Both the position numbers and the translations under genes were made by a program. From contig OY727099.1 in assembly GCA_963402885.1 (NCBI GenBank), positions 2,420,501 through 2,484,500 on the forward strand: a stretch of DNA of 64,000 bases. The letters are read 5' to 3'. The notes beneath the pieces were generated by a model. It had not been told where the DNA came from and ran no database searches. It worked only from the letters and a program-made list of their open reading frames with translations. This document shows positions 1 through 12,054 of this stretch, in pieces (position 1 is the stretch's first letter; each line of letters opens with the position of its first letter). Source of the DNA: Antedon bifida. Lineage: Eukaryota; Echinodermata; Crinoidea; Comatulida; Antedonidae.

Positions 1-204
1 ATAGTGCGGAGACTCGACGTGACAAGTTGCGCCATTTAGGAATTACATTTTGCCGGAACAGTTTAGTTTAGGTTTCATTCCATAACACTGTCTTACTTTA
101 TTTTGCATACATCTAAAAACTTCCGGAATTGTTCCCAAGATAGTACATGTAACGCACCATGTATGTCATAATGTTTCGCAATCCGCAGCGAATCAAATCC
201 ATAT

Positions 205-300
205 TTAGCCATCAGTGCAAGCTCGGTGGTCTAAAGGTGTGAACGCAAGGCTAGTGATCCGGATCCGAGGTCGTGGGTTCGAATCCCCTTGCGAATTTCT
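205..300 (+). repeat. tRNA-like sequence, probable SINE head or pseudo-tRNA
   Basis: The stretch has an A-box-like segment (TGGTCTAAAGGTG) and a B box (GGTTCGAATCC) at tRNA spacing, and the outer GCAAG can pair with CTTGC about 76 nt apart. The inner acceptor pairs and the T stem are imperfect, so a working tRNA is unlikely. A unique-looking tail follows. I read it as a tRNA-derived SINE head or a decayed tRNA. Confidence 0.35.
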
Positions 301-819
301 TCGCAAGTTTTCTCAATGTTTAAAGTACAAAATGACGTCAGAGTAGGGCAAACCTCTGACCTGATCTGAGTTTAGGGATGTTATTTTGTATTGCCCTTTT
401 TTTTATGAGTTGTATATTATTTAATGACTTCAAATGGTGCCGGTACAAAGGAAGAGTTTATACATTCACTCTTCGCTAAGGAGTACTTATATGTCCCTAT
501 ACAAAAAGGATGTTCCAGTTCGAATCAACTCTAACCCATATCGCTAAATGTAACACACGGGACACATCATTCCAACCCTTTAAAGGGAAAAGAAGCATAT
601 AGCGGGCTAAATACGCCTACCACCGTCGATTATGATAGTTTTAGTATATCCTTCTTATTGTAAATACCATGTTGCCTTTAACACATTTTGTACGGTTATT
701 CACCCGATTCGTGATGTACCGAGCCCATTTCCACATATATATTGTCAAGTACCGATAGGCAAATTTCGTACCGAATAAAGTATGCCTGTATAGTGCCTGT
801 ATCATGGAAAGCTTGTGTA

Positions 820-936
820 AAGCTCTGTCTACACTATCAATTTGACAAAAAAAGAGTATGATGTGCCCAAATATGGTAGTGATATGACGTCATCATGTCT
901 ATATATGGGCATATCACATTTTGTCACATAAAGTGT
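820..936 (+). mobile_element. MITE family A, copy 1 (3' truncated)
   Basis: It starts with the family terminus (CTGTCTACACTATCAA) and contains the conserved interior with the CCAAATATGGTAGTGATATGA segment and its inverted partner ATATGGGCATATCACA. The right terminal repeat is lost after CACATAAAGTG. No transposase is encoded. Confidence 0.7.
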
Positions 937-941
937 ACAAG

Positions 942-2888
942 GCGTTACAAGTGAAACACATGAGAATAATAATACATATTATGTATCACGAAATTGCCAT
1001 ATATATTATTTTCCCTCAATCCTTGCATTCAGCAGAATTCTATCTGTCGCACGATATTATTGAACCGCTAATGTTATTATTAACTTACAGTATATTCACT
1101 GATTTTTTTAAAGGTAAGTATTTACCTATTCCTCTGCATATTAAGTCGCATTCAAGTATGAGACTTTAAAAGGTGGCCAATCAAAGCGGCCCTCGCTAAT
1201 TACAAATAAAGAGGAAACTATGTAGAAGGGAAAAATATAAAAATTCAGTACTATATTTTAAATAGAGTCATGACGTAATCTTGACCGGGATTTATACCTA
1301 GACCTTTATACATGATGGTCGTCACATACGCTGATTGATCCGGATTTATAGTGACTGTTTACACTTCCTATGTTTGGACATAAGGATATACAGTATTTCA
1401 TTTTAGCTGTCAAATTTCTAACGAACTATTCCGTTATATCAATTACTATCAAACGGATTTGTTATCTATTTGATGATGACATGCTTTCAATGGATTTACT
1501 GCATGCTAGTTCGATTGACCAGACGAGTTACGCAATGACCTCACACTTCCTGATTTTGTCAGACAACTACTTATGCGATACAAATGGTACGGTTTCACGC
1601 ATGCGCGCATCTCGCTTCTTTTTCCTATTAACTTTTTAGATTTGAATATAGTCCTACTAATGTACTGACCATTTTATAACGAACTGTAATCTATCACCAA
1701 GTTTCGTTTATTCATCCATAAGAAAAAAATAGTAAAAAGCATAACAATATCAAAATAACAGAGTGAAATATGGACAAAAAGATTTGCTAATAGTCGAATT
1801 GTTGGAGTTGAATTCTCAATTTTACCATCCATGCCAACTTCCGACAATGCTCTTGCCTTTTTTAAAAAACTGTATGTGTTTGTTTTTTCGCCTGATTGTT
1901 ATTTCCCTTTTTAATGCTGTTTTTATTCTTACATTTCTTATGTATTTTTTGACATGTTTTTAAACGCAATTTGGCCACGAGATGTAAATTGGTCAGTATT
2001 TTTTTAATAAAGAGAATATAAAAAGAACAGAGAGAAAAGGCAACTACATGCCGTCGAGTTCAACTTCTATTTCTTTTAGAAGATATCAAGCAAATCATGT
2101 AAACAAATTAATATCAAAGTACATAATTATAATAAATATAATACATAGTGAAATAGTTATTAAAGATAACATAATAATTCAAAGTTGATGAGAATTACCG
2201 TCACACACCGAACACAAATTTTGTGACTTCAGTTTTAAAAGATTTCCTATAATTATTACCTTATATAATTGCTTTTCACTTAATTTCTGGTATTTTTTGT
2301 ATGTCCACTTATTCCGTTATATCTAATTAAAATAATTAATATTCTAGGAATATGTATTATTATTAATCTATTTTAAACTGCTTTCAACGACTTTAGTGAT
2401 TCATAATGATTGATTTGGAATTGGAGCATCGCGTTTTGTTACCAATTAAATAATTTGTCGTTGTGCTCCGGTCAAAACTTTTAAAAGGAATGTGGACAAA
2501 CAGATATTTTAGAATGATGTGCAAATATTTATATTGGTATTTCTGCCTGTTTATCATTTTTATTGGGTATTTCTGTTATTTGCTATATTATCTGGTCAGA
2601 ACCCAGCGCAGGCCATGGTCATGTTCACTAACATCTTCATCGAGGGGGTAAAATACAAACATTTTTTCAAAGATTCCATAATAAAGTTATTCCATTTCAG
2701 TATTTAGTATATTATGTGAATAAGATTTAGCATATGACAATCAACAGACCTTTACTCCAACAGGTGTACGGACACCTTACTACATTCCATCGCATCAGCT
2801 CATCTATTTCTTCCTTATTCATTGTTTTTATTGGAAGATATAAAACATGTAGCGGTTTCGAATACTTGGAACCCCGTTACGTTACGTG
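942..2888. other. AT-rich stretch without recognised gene
   Basis: Only short open frames (under 90 codons) are seen, with no family similarity and no convincing splice-site pairing. I see no conserved element in it. Confidence 0.4.
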
Positions 2889-3120
2889 GACTTACGAGCG
2901 AGTGACCAAGCGGTTAAGACAGTGAAAACCCCATACCTTGCCATATTAACATCAAGGGTTCGAGCCTCACTCGCTCCATGCCACTCTGGCTCTGGTGGTA
3001 GAACGAGTCTTCTCGGATAAGGACTATAAACAGTAGGTCCAGTGTACACATCTAGCTCATGTGCACTATACATCTTTCGAGACGTGTAGTCGTTATCCCG
3101 GTGTAAATAAGGTGAAGCAA
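2889..3120 (+). repeat. SINE family 1, copy 1 (tRNA-Leu/Ser-like head)
   Basis: The 5' part reads as a tRNA with a long variable arm: A box GTGACCAAGCGGTTAAGAC, then B box GGTTCGAGCC. A body follows with the shared words TCTTCTCGGATAAG and CATCTTTCGAGACG. The same body recurs at about 24.8, 33.9, 39.0 and 63.0 kb, so this is a dispersed pol-III-type retroelement. It is the most complete copy here because its A box is present. Confidence 0.75.
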
Positions 3121-3590
3121 AGTATGTAATACAGTGTCACCTATTATGTTAAGGTTTGGTTAGGCTTAGTTTATGGCCTAACGTCAAATCATGTATTGTG
3201 TACGAAAATTAAACAATACATCAAATGTTTAAAAAACATCATATAAGTCCAAGCCAAAAATAGTTGCCACAGAATAAATACGCACATTTCCCACAACAAT
3301 GTTTACAATTGAAAGGTTAATTTATTGGTTTAAAAGTATACCACATATATTAATGTATCTGTTTAACTTCAGTTATGTTTTCCCACAGATTTTGTAATTT
3401 TAGCGCAAGGCATGAACTTTCTAAAAGCAGGATTTTTAGGATTTGAACCAATGACTTTATAATGATGTGAACTGTATTCCTTTGTTGGTAAGTCAGCGCT
3501 ATCTTGTCATTTTACAAAATGATTTTACTCTCATTTGCCCATCGTTCGGATGAAACATTCAGCCGATTCCCTTGTATATACGTAAAGAAA
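3121..3590. other. intergenic, nothing recognised
   Basis: AT-rich sequence with no recognisable gene, repeat family or RNA gene. Confidence 0.4.
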
Positions 3591-4065
3591 ATGTTTGTGT
3601 ATGTCGAAACGAGTAGGGGATCGTCTCCCCACCCTTGCACTGAGCATGAATAGGATTGTGGCTGCCCCCCCCCCCCCCCCCCTTAAGAAGGCAGCACTGT
3701 TTGTAACTGCCGTCGGTACGAATGAAGGGATCGTCTTCCCTTTTACTGATCATGCTAGGCAAAGCTTTTTGTGGCTGCCGTCGAAACGAGTTAAGGGGTC
3801 GTTTCCCCACCCTTGTACTGATCATGCTCGGCAGCGCTCTTTATGGCTGCCGTCGGGACGAGTTGCCGAGTTAGTGGATCGTCTCCCCTTGTACCGATCA
3901 AGAGAGTGCTCTATTTGTGGCTGCTGTCAATATGAGTAGGAGATCGTCTCCCCACCCTTACCATGGTAGAGAGCGATATGACTGTCCGTCCTGTGTCTAA
4001 ACGAGTATGGAATTGCCTTCAAACATTTGTAGAATACTGATCATTGTATAGAGTGCTCTTTTATG
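3590..4065 (+). repeat. degenerate tandem array, unit about 65-75 bp, with poly(C)
   Basis: About six diverged units share the words CGAAACGAGTAGG, GATCGTCTCCCCACCCTT, TGATCATG and GTGGCTGCCGTC. An uninterrupted run of 18 C lies at 3665-3682. Open frames on both strands here are by-products of the repeat. Confidence 0.7.
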
Positions 4066-4384
4066 TCACGTGAGTTTGCTGATGAATACTGGCACATAAA
4101 ACAATAATGTATGTAGCTGTATTATGTTTAATGCAATATGATACGAATTCCTTTTGTTTTTTGTCAAAAGAATTATCATTTATATTAAAGATTATCTACA
4201 AGTCTAGCTTTAATTCTGACCTAAAACCTTATAGCAGGCCAAAGTGTCTTCGCTGTGTGCAATTTACAATTTATCACGTCTAGACGATTATGTTGAACAA
4301 TACTGATAATAGAATGCATTTTACACTCATTGAGATAGAAATAACATCATGAACACTGTATAAATCATGAAATAGTTTCTTCTC

Positions 4385-5265
4385 TTTCAACGAACTGCAT
4401 CATAAATGATGTGGAGTGACGTGTTGAGGACGTCGCGTTTTAAATAATCAGGTACCGCATAGACGTACCTGTAAGGTAACGTGTTGAGAGCGTTGTATTT
4501 TAAATAATGATAGATATGGATGGTATGAATTGTACTAGTTATACACCAAGCATTGTATGGTATCTAAATGGCGTTAAGGTGACGTGTTTAGAGCGTTGTA
4601 TTTTAAATAATGACAGATATGGATGGTACAGGTATTGTACTGTTATAGACCAAGCATCGTATGGTATCTAAATGGCGTTAAGGTGACGTGTTCTTCAAGA
4701 GCGTTGCATTTTAAATAATGTAATGATGATAGGTTGATAAACCAGAATCGTTATTTGCAGCATTAAAGGGTGACGTGTTTAGCGTTTCATTCTAAATGTT
4801 TGACAGTGTCAGCATGAGTTGTATAGTATACACCAGGTATCGTATGGTATCTAAATGGCGTTAAAGTGACATGTTCAAGAGCGTTGCATTTTAAATAATG
4901 TAGTGAAGATAGGTTGATAAACCAGAATCGTTATTTGCAGCACTAAATGACACGAGGTGACGTGTTTAGAGCCTTTCATTAAAAATGTTTGACAGTGTCG
5001 GCATGGGTTGATAGTATACACCATGCATCGTATGGCGTTAAGGTGACATGTTCAAGAGCGTTGCATTTTAAATATTAATGATAGGTTGATAAACCAAAAT
5101 CGTTATTTGCAGCACTAAATTACACGGGTCGACATGTTTAGAGCGTTTCATGGGTTGATAATTTAGTATACACCAGGCATCGTATGGTATCTAAATTTGC
5201 AACACTGGTTAACATAAGGCGATGTGTGTACATCGTTCCATTTTAAATGACAGATAGGGATTATG
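4385..5265 (+). repeat. tandem array, unit roughly 100-120 bp
   Basis: Eight or so diverged units share GGTGACGTGTTTAGAGCGTT, ATTTTAAATAATG, GACAGATATGGATGG or GACAGTGTC, and CATCGTATGGTATCTAAATG. Unit length varies by internal deletion. A second sub-type carries TTGATAAACCAGAATCGTTA. No coding potential is seen. Confidence 0.75.
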
Positions 5266-7024
5266 GGTTTTAATTGTTTTTATTTTTAAATCAGTTGTTT
5301 TTATGAGGTTTTTTTTCAACCTAAAATGTTTATTTTGTTCTGATTTATGTGCATTTTGTTTGTAGTATTTCCCTTTTAAATATTCTATTAATAATTCCTA
5401 GCAGTAAGCCTATTAGTTCATTGAACTCTAGTACACGCTCACCTTTTCCAAAAACATTTGTGTTTTTGTACGATACACATGTCGCCAGATCAATATTATT
5501 ACGTAGTTAACGTTTTTTATATAGGCTGAACACTAAATGTATGTTTGTGTTTTGAGCATGGCATGTTCAATCATGTCATCGTTGTGTCTTCACCATCACA
5601 TACATTAAAAACATGCCGCAAATGTACGGTGTAATTAGCTAATAGATACGTCACATTAGGACATCAAGTAAATATCTAGATCTTTCGGTGATGAACAAGA
5701 ACTCAAATAAGCTTATGAAAACGGGTCAATGAATTTGGATTTCTCAGTGGGAGATAAATTTGTCCTTCTGATAATCCAGTAAAATATTTTGGTATGTAAA
5801 ATAACTGCAGTGGTCAAAATAAAGTATAAATACCCCTGGGCTAATATAAGGAAAACAACGTAAACAAAATAGGATAAGCGTTTTTTTTTTCGTTTGCCCG
5901 TATAGCTGTCCAAGAGATGTTTGGGCCCAAATTCAAAATCCGGTTTTGTTTAACCTTATGATGGTGTTGTATAATGTAAATTAATTGGGAATACCATGGA
6001 AGAATTATATATAATATTGTACACCCTAATTTAATCATGATGATTTTATCAAGGAATTAAGGCAAAGTTAAGACAAGTTTGATAAATCCGGCCCATGGAT
6101 ACTAAACAGTATAGATACGTTTTTCATTATTTAGGCTAAAATTATTAAAAACCAAAATACTTATAGGCCTAAATTGTTCGATTTTTTCTTGTATTTTTAG
6201 AATTTATTTCTAAAAAAAATTGATTTTATAGGCCGACTACTTTTGAATTCATATAGCTAGTTTCATGTTTGTTTATATTTGATGCGGCTATCGTATCAGT
6301 CTTATTATCAAGTTCAGATATTATTGTTGATATCTCTCAAATATATACAGATGATGATTGAGATAGGCCACACTCTATTCAGGATTTCAGATAAAGACTT
6401 TGTCAACAGAAGTAGTATTTTTTATTATTAATAAATAAAACTTATATTCTCATAAAACCGATGTGGCGTGCGTCGTTTAATAAAATAGGAGCTGCTACCC
6501 CCCAGATCTGCCACAAATATTGTCACTGGCAAGCGTACTTTGATTGACATAATCTGTTGTTATTTGTCCCTTTTTTGTTGTCATCAATTTATACTTTCAT
6601 GGAATGTGACATTTACAAAACCATGATATGTGAACATTTCAACCTGTGCTTTGTCACCTTCATGGAGACTACTAGTGCATACCTAATACTAGATTCCGAG
6701 TAAAAATATTACTAAACTAAAAATATTCCAAACACCTTGATATTAATCAACAAATTACAGCATTATTCATTTAGTTAATGTCATTCCTTTGGTGCGTTCG
6801 AGCATAAAAACCATTTACCTGAGCAATAAGCAACATGTTTATTTCACGATTTGACCGTGGCGTGCCATATGCGGAATCTTGGCTATTTAAACAACGATTT
6901 TAATCGAAGGGTGACTCTATTAGTATTATTACGTAATTAAATTCAATATGTGAACAACAATAGAAAAAGAGTATTTATCTTTAGATGAGGATTTAGGGAA
7001 AAAATGTTTTGTTCAAACCTTCTA
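5266..7024. other. intergenic, nothing recognised
   Basis: AT-rich sequence. The few short frames on both strands have no similarity I recognise and no splice context. Confidence 0.4.
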
Positions 7025-7170
7025 AAGGTCTGTCTACACTATCAAACTTTATGTGAAAAAAGTGATGTGCCTAAATATGGACATGATGATGTCATATCAA
7101 TACCACATTTGTGCATATCACTACCATATTTTTTTTGTCAAACCAGTTTGATAGAGTAGACAGAGCTTAG
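7025..7170 (-). mobile_element. MITE family A, copy 2
   Basis: Both ends are present: CTGTCTACACTATCAAAC on the left and its inverted form GTTTGATAGAGTAGACAGAG on the right. The inner segment has the inverse orientation to copy 1 (CATATCACTACCATATT). Non-autonomous foldback element of about 146 bp. Confidence 0.75.
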
Positions 7171-8277
7171 CGTAAAAAAAACCTAACGGTCACTATTCTG
7201 TACATCAACCGTATCTTATAGAATAAGGGTGAGGCCTCCTAATCCTACTCCTATTTAAATATATAAATTGAGTATAGCTTATAAGTGGTTACGATGCTTA
7301 GATAATAACTAGAATTCAATTCGTCACGAATTCAATAAGTCACTTACTTACTAACAAATTATAGGTGATCATTTTTATAATTTTACTGACATTCAATTAA
7401 AAAAAACGATGCACGTACTTTAAAATACACGATCGCATAATAATCCTGTCTTTGATGGTCACAACAATGTATACTTGCAAGAACTTGGTAGTGAGGTCTA
7501 CGTTAGTAGGCCCAGGGAGGTATCCTACCTGGTAGGCCTGACGTACAGTAGGTGCGGTGGCCCACGTGTGTCATGTTTAGAGCGTCTTGTGTGACGTGTC
7601 TAATCTATAACTATGATGTTTATTATCTTGTGCTTACTGCTGTCGTGCTTTCCCCCTGTAAATGTAGGCTATCGTCACCTTCTGTATTTACAGTAATTCA
7701 CTATTATTGCTACCTATAGCGTCCCTTGGAGCAACGCGCCTAAAATTAATACTTATAGTAATACACCGTTTACATAATGTAATTTGATTCATATTTTTGA
7801 ACCTATAATCATTCATGAGAAATTAGAGTTTTGATCCCAGAGTTCCCAACACCTTCATGACACCTATAGGTTATACTATATTTATTTTGAATTAATTTTA
7901 ATTATTTATTCACTCACACCTGCTACCAATTGAATTGGTTTAATTTTCATTAAAATGCAAATCGTTTTGAAGAATAGGCCTATACAATGAGTGGGCGAAC
8001 CTGTTAAAATGACCTATAATATCTAAATGACTTTACATGTAAACAGCATCTTAATTTGTCATTGTAGCGTACTTGGCTTTTTATAAGGACATACAGTGTT
8101 TAGGCATCCTAATTCTGCAATGCGTAAAACACTTGACATTAGAATGGAGGAAACAAAATAAACCTCCATTCATTTAGTCAGTGATACCGTCAAAAGACAC
8201 ACTGTAATAGTACGTTGAAATGCTGAAAATAATGGTAGGCCCTATTCCACAATTGGGTACTATCTAATTCAGTATTC
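7171..8277. other. intergenic, nothing recognised
   Basis: No gene or known repeat seen. A short GC-richer patch at about 7500-7570 has no recognisable function. Confidence 0.35.
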
Positions 8278-8387
8278 AATCCTCGATAATTGTGCAACTG
8301 TTAGAAGATCAAGATACACAAAATAAAGTTTACGTGCACGTAAACGTTATTTTGATCTTTCTAACAGTTGCACAACTATCGAGGATT
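8278..8387. repeat. near-perfect 110-bp palindrome
   Basis: The left arm begins AATCCTCGATAATTGTGCAA and the right arm ends TTGCACAACTATCGAGGATT. The arms meet at the symmetrical centre GTTTACGTGCACGTAAAC with no spacer, and only a few mismatches and small indels separate them. It could form a long hairpin or cruciform. The origin is unclear; a foldback transposon is one option. Confidence 0.85.
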
Positions 8388-9360
8388 ACTAAGCCTATTG
8401 TCATTATCAATGATTACATTACAAAAAGTTTGGTAACAAATTTTGTATGTATTTATGATTTCTAGATTAATACTACAGTAATTTGTTTATACTATAAACA
8501 TGAAATTGTGAGAAACTTTACCGTTTATAACCACGGGAAACAAACGTAAGCTTATATCATTTATAAATAGCATATTATTATAGACCTAAAAATACAAAAA
8601 GTACACGTTAGTTTTGGCAAGACATCCTATTGCCTTTGTAGGTTTATCATTTTGATTGATTTATAGTAAGGTATTTTAATTGATGGATAATATGAAGTCG
8701 CCCAAATTCTGTTTTACCTCCGCTAAGATCAAGCCAGTGTTCAGAGGTGTAAATAGTAAATATGCTTCCCTTTGGAATTATAAATACCAAAAGGTGACAA
8801 ATTTCGTTCAGAGTGCATTGAACTAACAGAAAATACAGTATTTTGCACAGTAAAACGTAGCGACGATCGTGCTCTGTCGTTATTTAGGGAGAGTATACCA
8901 GCCCTCTTTTGGAAGCAATGGTTTAGATTATTAGTCAACTAATTTCTCTATGAGTTACCTTATTAATAACAAAATGCCAATGCTATCTATCCAACATGGG
9001 AACAAGCACAACAGTTTGATGAAAATGGTAGTGTTTTCGGGTGTCACAATTAATGGCTTACATAGGCCTATAAGTTCGTTACTGATTGAGTATCATATGT
9101 GGTGCCTGTATCATGGAAAGGTTAGATCAGGGAGTTGTAATTATACTAATTACAACTTCCTGGTTAGGTTTACTGCTAGGTTATGGTCTATAATACTAGA
9201 CATTACATGTGATGCTGTATTACGAAATTTCCCTATGATACTGGAGGATACAGTAATACCGATAATCGGTCGCGTGTCAATAATTATGCTGCTTGAAGTT
9301 TTTTCCGCGAAAAGATCCATGCGAAAGAGGGCGTATTACGCCTGCATCATGTTTGTTTGT
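8388..9360. other. intergenic with a small hairpin
   Basis: A short inverted repeat lies at 9128-9163 (GGAGTTGTAATTA against TAATTACAACTTCC). The 183-codon open frame from 8950 to 9501 runs into a GTCG microsatellite and has no recognisable domain, so I do not call it a gene. Confidence 0.4.
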
Positions 9361-9505
9361 ATAGTTTTAAATAATATAGTTCACTATGTCGGTCGGTCGG
9401 TCGGTCGGTCTGTCTGTCGGTCTGTCGGTCTGTCTGTCGGTCCGGTATCACTATGCGTTTTAGCACGCGACTTATGGCTGTTGGCCTTGTTGTTTGTATA
9501 GTTTT
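9361..9505 (+). repeat. dispersed repeat with (GTCG)n core, copy 1
   Basis: A GGTCGGTCGG-type tetranucleotide run at about 9388-9441 is preceded by TTCACTATG and followed by a CACGCGACT...GGCCTTGTT flank. The same flank-core-flank order recurs at about 17.3 kb and, inverted, at 20.3 kb, so this is a dispersed element rather than a private microsatellite. Confidence 0.6.
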
Positions 9506-10108
9506 AAATCAGTATAATAATACTGAATAAAAGTCTCTCATTGGAGAGAACTATACTAAACAATATCTAATTTACGATCAACTCGCTGTTAACAGAAATA
9601 AATGTATCTTACAACGCAATAAAATTGAACCTATGAAATTACAATACAGTATATCACATAAAACATAAAATGCGCTTAAAATAGATTTTGAGATGTTCGT
9701 TTATAATAGACCATGAGATGTCTTTATATTATACGTCTTAATAAAGTGCAAAGCCTGGATTTAGTTACTTGACTCTCAATTAGGTACAACATTTCAGACT
9801 AATTCTAATGATATAGTTCCACTCATTTTTCGTTAATATTATTACTAATATGGGTGAATAATTCACTATAAAACTATTGAATATTGTAGACAATTGCATG
9901 ATAATTGCATTAACAGTTTAATTCACTTTATTTTAAATGCAATAAAATAACTTTTATTATCTGAAAGTAACGTGTCATTCTCAGGTTACTCGAAAGTATC
10001 TTTTGAAAAAAAAATAGATGACTCCAGCAATAAGCATAATTCCAATTATTTATTTTATTATTCGCAGTAGTTACCCAATTATTATCGTTCAATTATTGTA
10101 TTCTCATA
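9506..10108. other. intergenic, nothing recognised
   Basis: Very AT-rich, with no gene or recognisable repeat. Confidence 0.4.
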
Positions 10109-10268
10109 AATCTTTGTATGCACTATCAAACTAGTTTAACAAAAAAAGTGTAATGTTCCCAAATGTGGTAGTGATATGCACAAATATGGTAGTGATATGA
10201 CATCATCATGTCAATGGGCACCTCACCTTTTTTGTCACATAAAGTTTGATAGTGTAAACAGAGCTTTA
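10109..10268 (+). mobile_element. MITE family A, copy 3
   Basis: Both terminal inverted repeats are recognisable (TGCACTATCAAACTAGTTTA and AAGTTTGATAGTGTAAACAG). The GTGATATG motif is doubled in the left arm, as also in copies 4 and 5. Confidence 0.75.
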
Positions 10269-11000
10269 GGCCCTACCATTTGCTATCTATCCAAACTGGC
10301 AACAAGCTAACAGTTTGATGAAAATGGTAGTGTTTTCGGGGTGTCACTTGCGACATCTACCTGGGGCGTCGAGTATTATGGCAAATTGGCACACAATCAA
10401 ATAGTTATGATTTATTCCTTTCAAAATAAGATTCTACAAATTTCCATTAAAACATTGTAATTGCACATAATTCATATATCTATACTTATTACCACCGGGG
10501 GCATACGTTATACATACATATCTGTTCTAATATAAGAGTTATAATTACTAAACAAATGACGGTATTAAAGTCTACGTTTTGCAATCATTATAGGTTTTAC
10601 TAATATTTATTGACTGTATATTCAGGAGATGTAAATCCCCCTGGTACATATTACGACAACAATTGCCAGAATATTCATAAATACCTTGAAACTAATTGTA
10701 TTTTACAATTAAATGTTTCTGTGGTTATTTTAGCCTAAGCAATATTTAGGATTTGAAATACAAATAAAAGCTTACAGGGACGAGGATTCTGTTTGTGATG
10801 GGTTCTGGGTCAGGACATCGTAAGGAGACAAGGGAGAATAACATAAATGTCTGATATGAGTTCTGTAACAAAAAGTATATCAGGGGACATTGGAATCTGT
10901 AGGATGTATATAATTGCTTTTACGATATTAATTTGTTTTACGAAATCAGATTACTTAGAACATATTTCTCTCTTTTGTTTTCGTCGTAAGTGCTGTAGGA
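10269..11000. other. intergenic, nothing recognised
   Basis: No gene is seen. About 40 bp near 10310 repeat the text at 9017-9056 (ACAGTTTGATGAAAATGGTA), a short dispersed duplication. Confidence 0.4.
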
Positions 11001-11395
11001 TGTGAACCTCGGTCTCCGCATGAGTCTTGTTTGTTTTTCATGCTCTGCATTTATACGCTTTCCAGCTCGTCCCTGTTTTTTTTTGTTGGGGGGTGGGGGG
11101 GGGGGGGGGGGGGGGGTTCCGCAGCTTCTTCGTTCTGCTTTAATTGTTAGATATAAAACCAAGCATTCATACTACTGTATGAACACAAATCTCAGTCCCC
11201 GCAGAAGTCTTGTTTGTTTTCCATGCTCTAAAAGCAATTATGTGATTTTCCAGCTCCTTTCTGTTTTTTTTTAATGTAGTTTTATTGTTGTATATAACTG
11301 TCACAAATCAAGCCTATAGTTTGTTTCAAAGAGAGCATGCGAACCTCGGTCCCCGCATGGGTCTTGTTTGCTGTTCATCATTTTAATAGTGTTAA
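11001..11395 (+). repeat. three tandem units of about 165-185 bp with a 22-G run
   Basis: Three units begin near 11006, 11188 and 11341 with TGAACCTCGGTCTCCGCATG or a variant, followed by GTCTTGTTTG, CATGCTCT and a T-rich tract. The first unit carries an unbroken run of 22 G at 11095-11116, which could form a G-quadruplex. Frames through it are artefacts of the repeat. Confidence 0.65.
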
Positions 11396-11910
11396 TATTT
11401 TAATCAGTATTCAAAATTGTCAGTATGTCATAAAGTTAATGAGAAAAACGTTAGAAAACTCTTCGTTGACATAAAACAAATGTCTTTTACAAAACACGAT
11501 GGCGATGAACTCGAAAGATTCGGATAAAGTTCGTTGTTATGCAGAAACACCAAACTCATCTTCAGACATGTAGCCCCAGCGGGGGAACGACATCGGCAGG
11601 GTTTACATTCGCCGGCAGACAAGGCTAAATTTGTTTGACGCAGCCAGTAAGCTACAGGAAATCATCAGAGTGAACTTACGTCGACTGACAACATATAGAC
11701 TAATTATTGTAGTCGACACCTCGGGTATAGACCCTACCTTTATCATTCCCGCAGGTTTATTAGAATGAACACACTAAGAACCAAATGAATGAGACACGTT
11801 ATTGTATGTGTGAAAGCCATACTTATTGAATGGGAACACATTGTCACAGTGAACCCTGTTTGATGGGAAAGTTTGTCGCGTTCATGGTGGCGTTGTTCAT
11901 TATTTTGAAT
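11396..11910. other. intergenic, nothing recognised
   Basis: No supported gene. A minus-strand frame of 64 codons at 11428-11622 lacks any recognisable family or splice context. Confidence 0.35.
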
Positions 11911-12054
11911 TTATGCCTACACTATCAAACTAGTTTGACAAAAAAGTGTGATGTGTCTAAATATGGTAGTGATATGCCTAAATATGGTAGTGATATGACA
12001 TCATCATGTCATTTTTTTTGTCATATAAAGTTTGATAGTGTAGACAGAGCTTAA
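11911..12054 (+). mobile_element. MITE family A, copy 4
   Basis: Both termini are present (CTACACTATCAAACTAGTTT and AAGTTTGATAGTGTAGACAG). The element ends in GAGCTTAAG. Non-coding and non-autonomous. Confidence 0.75.

Noticed and set aside
205-300. Functional tRNA gene
   Set aside because: A and B boxes exist, but the acceptor and T stems mismatch and the anticodon arm is poor.
8950-9501. 183-codon frame on the plus strand
   Set aside because: It crosses a GTCG microsatellite and a dispersed repeat, has no domain or signal I recognise, and its composition matches the AT-rich background.
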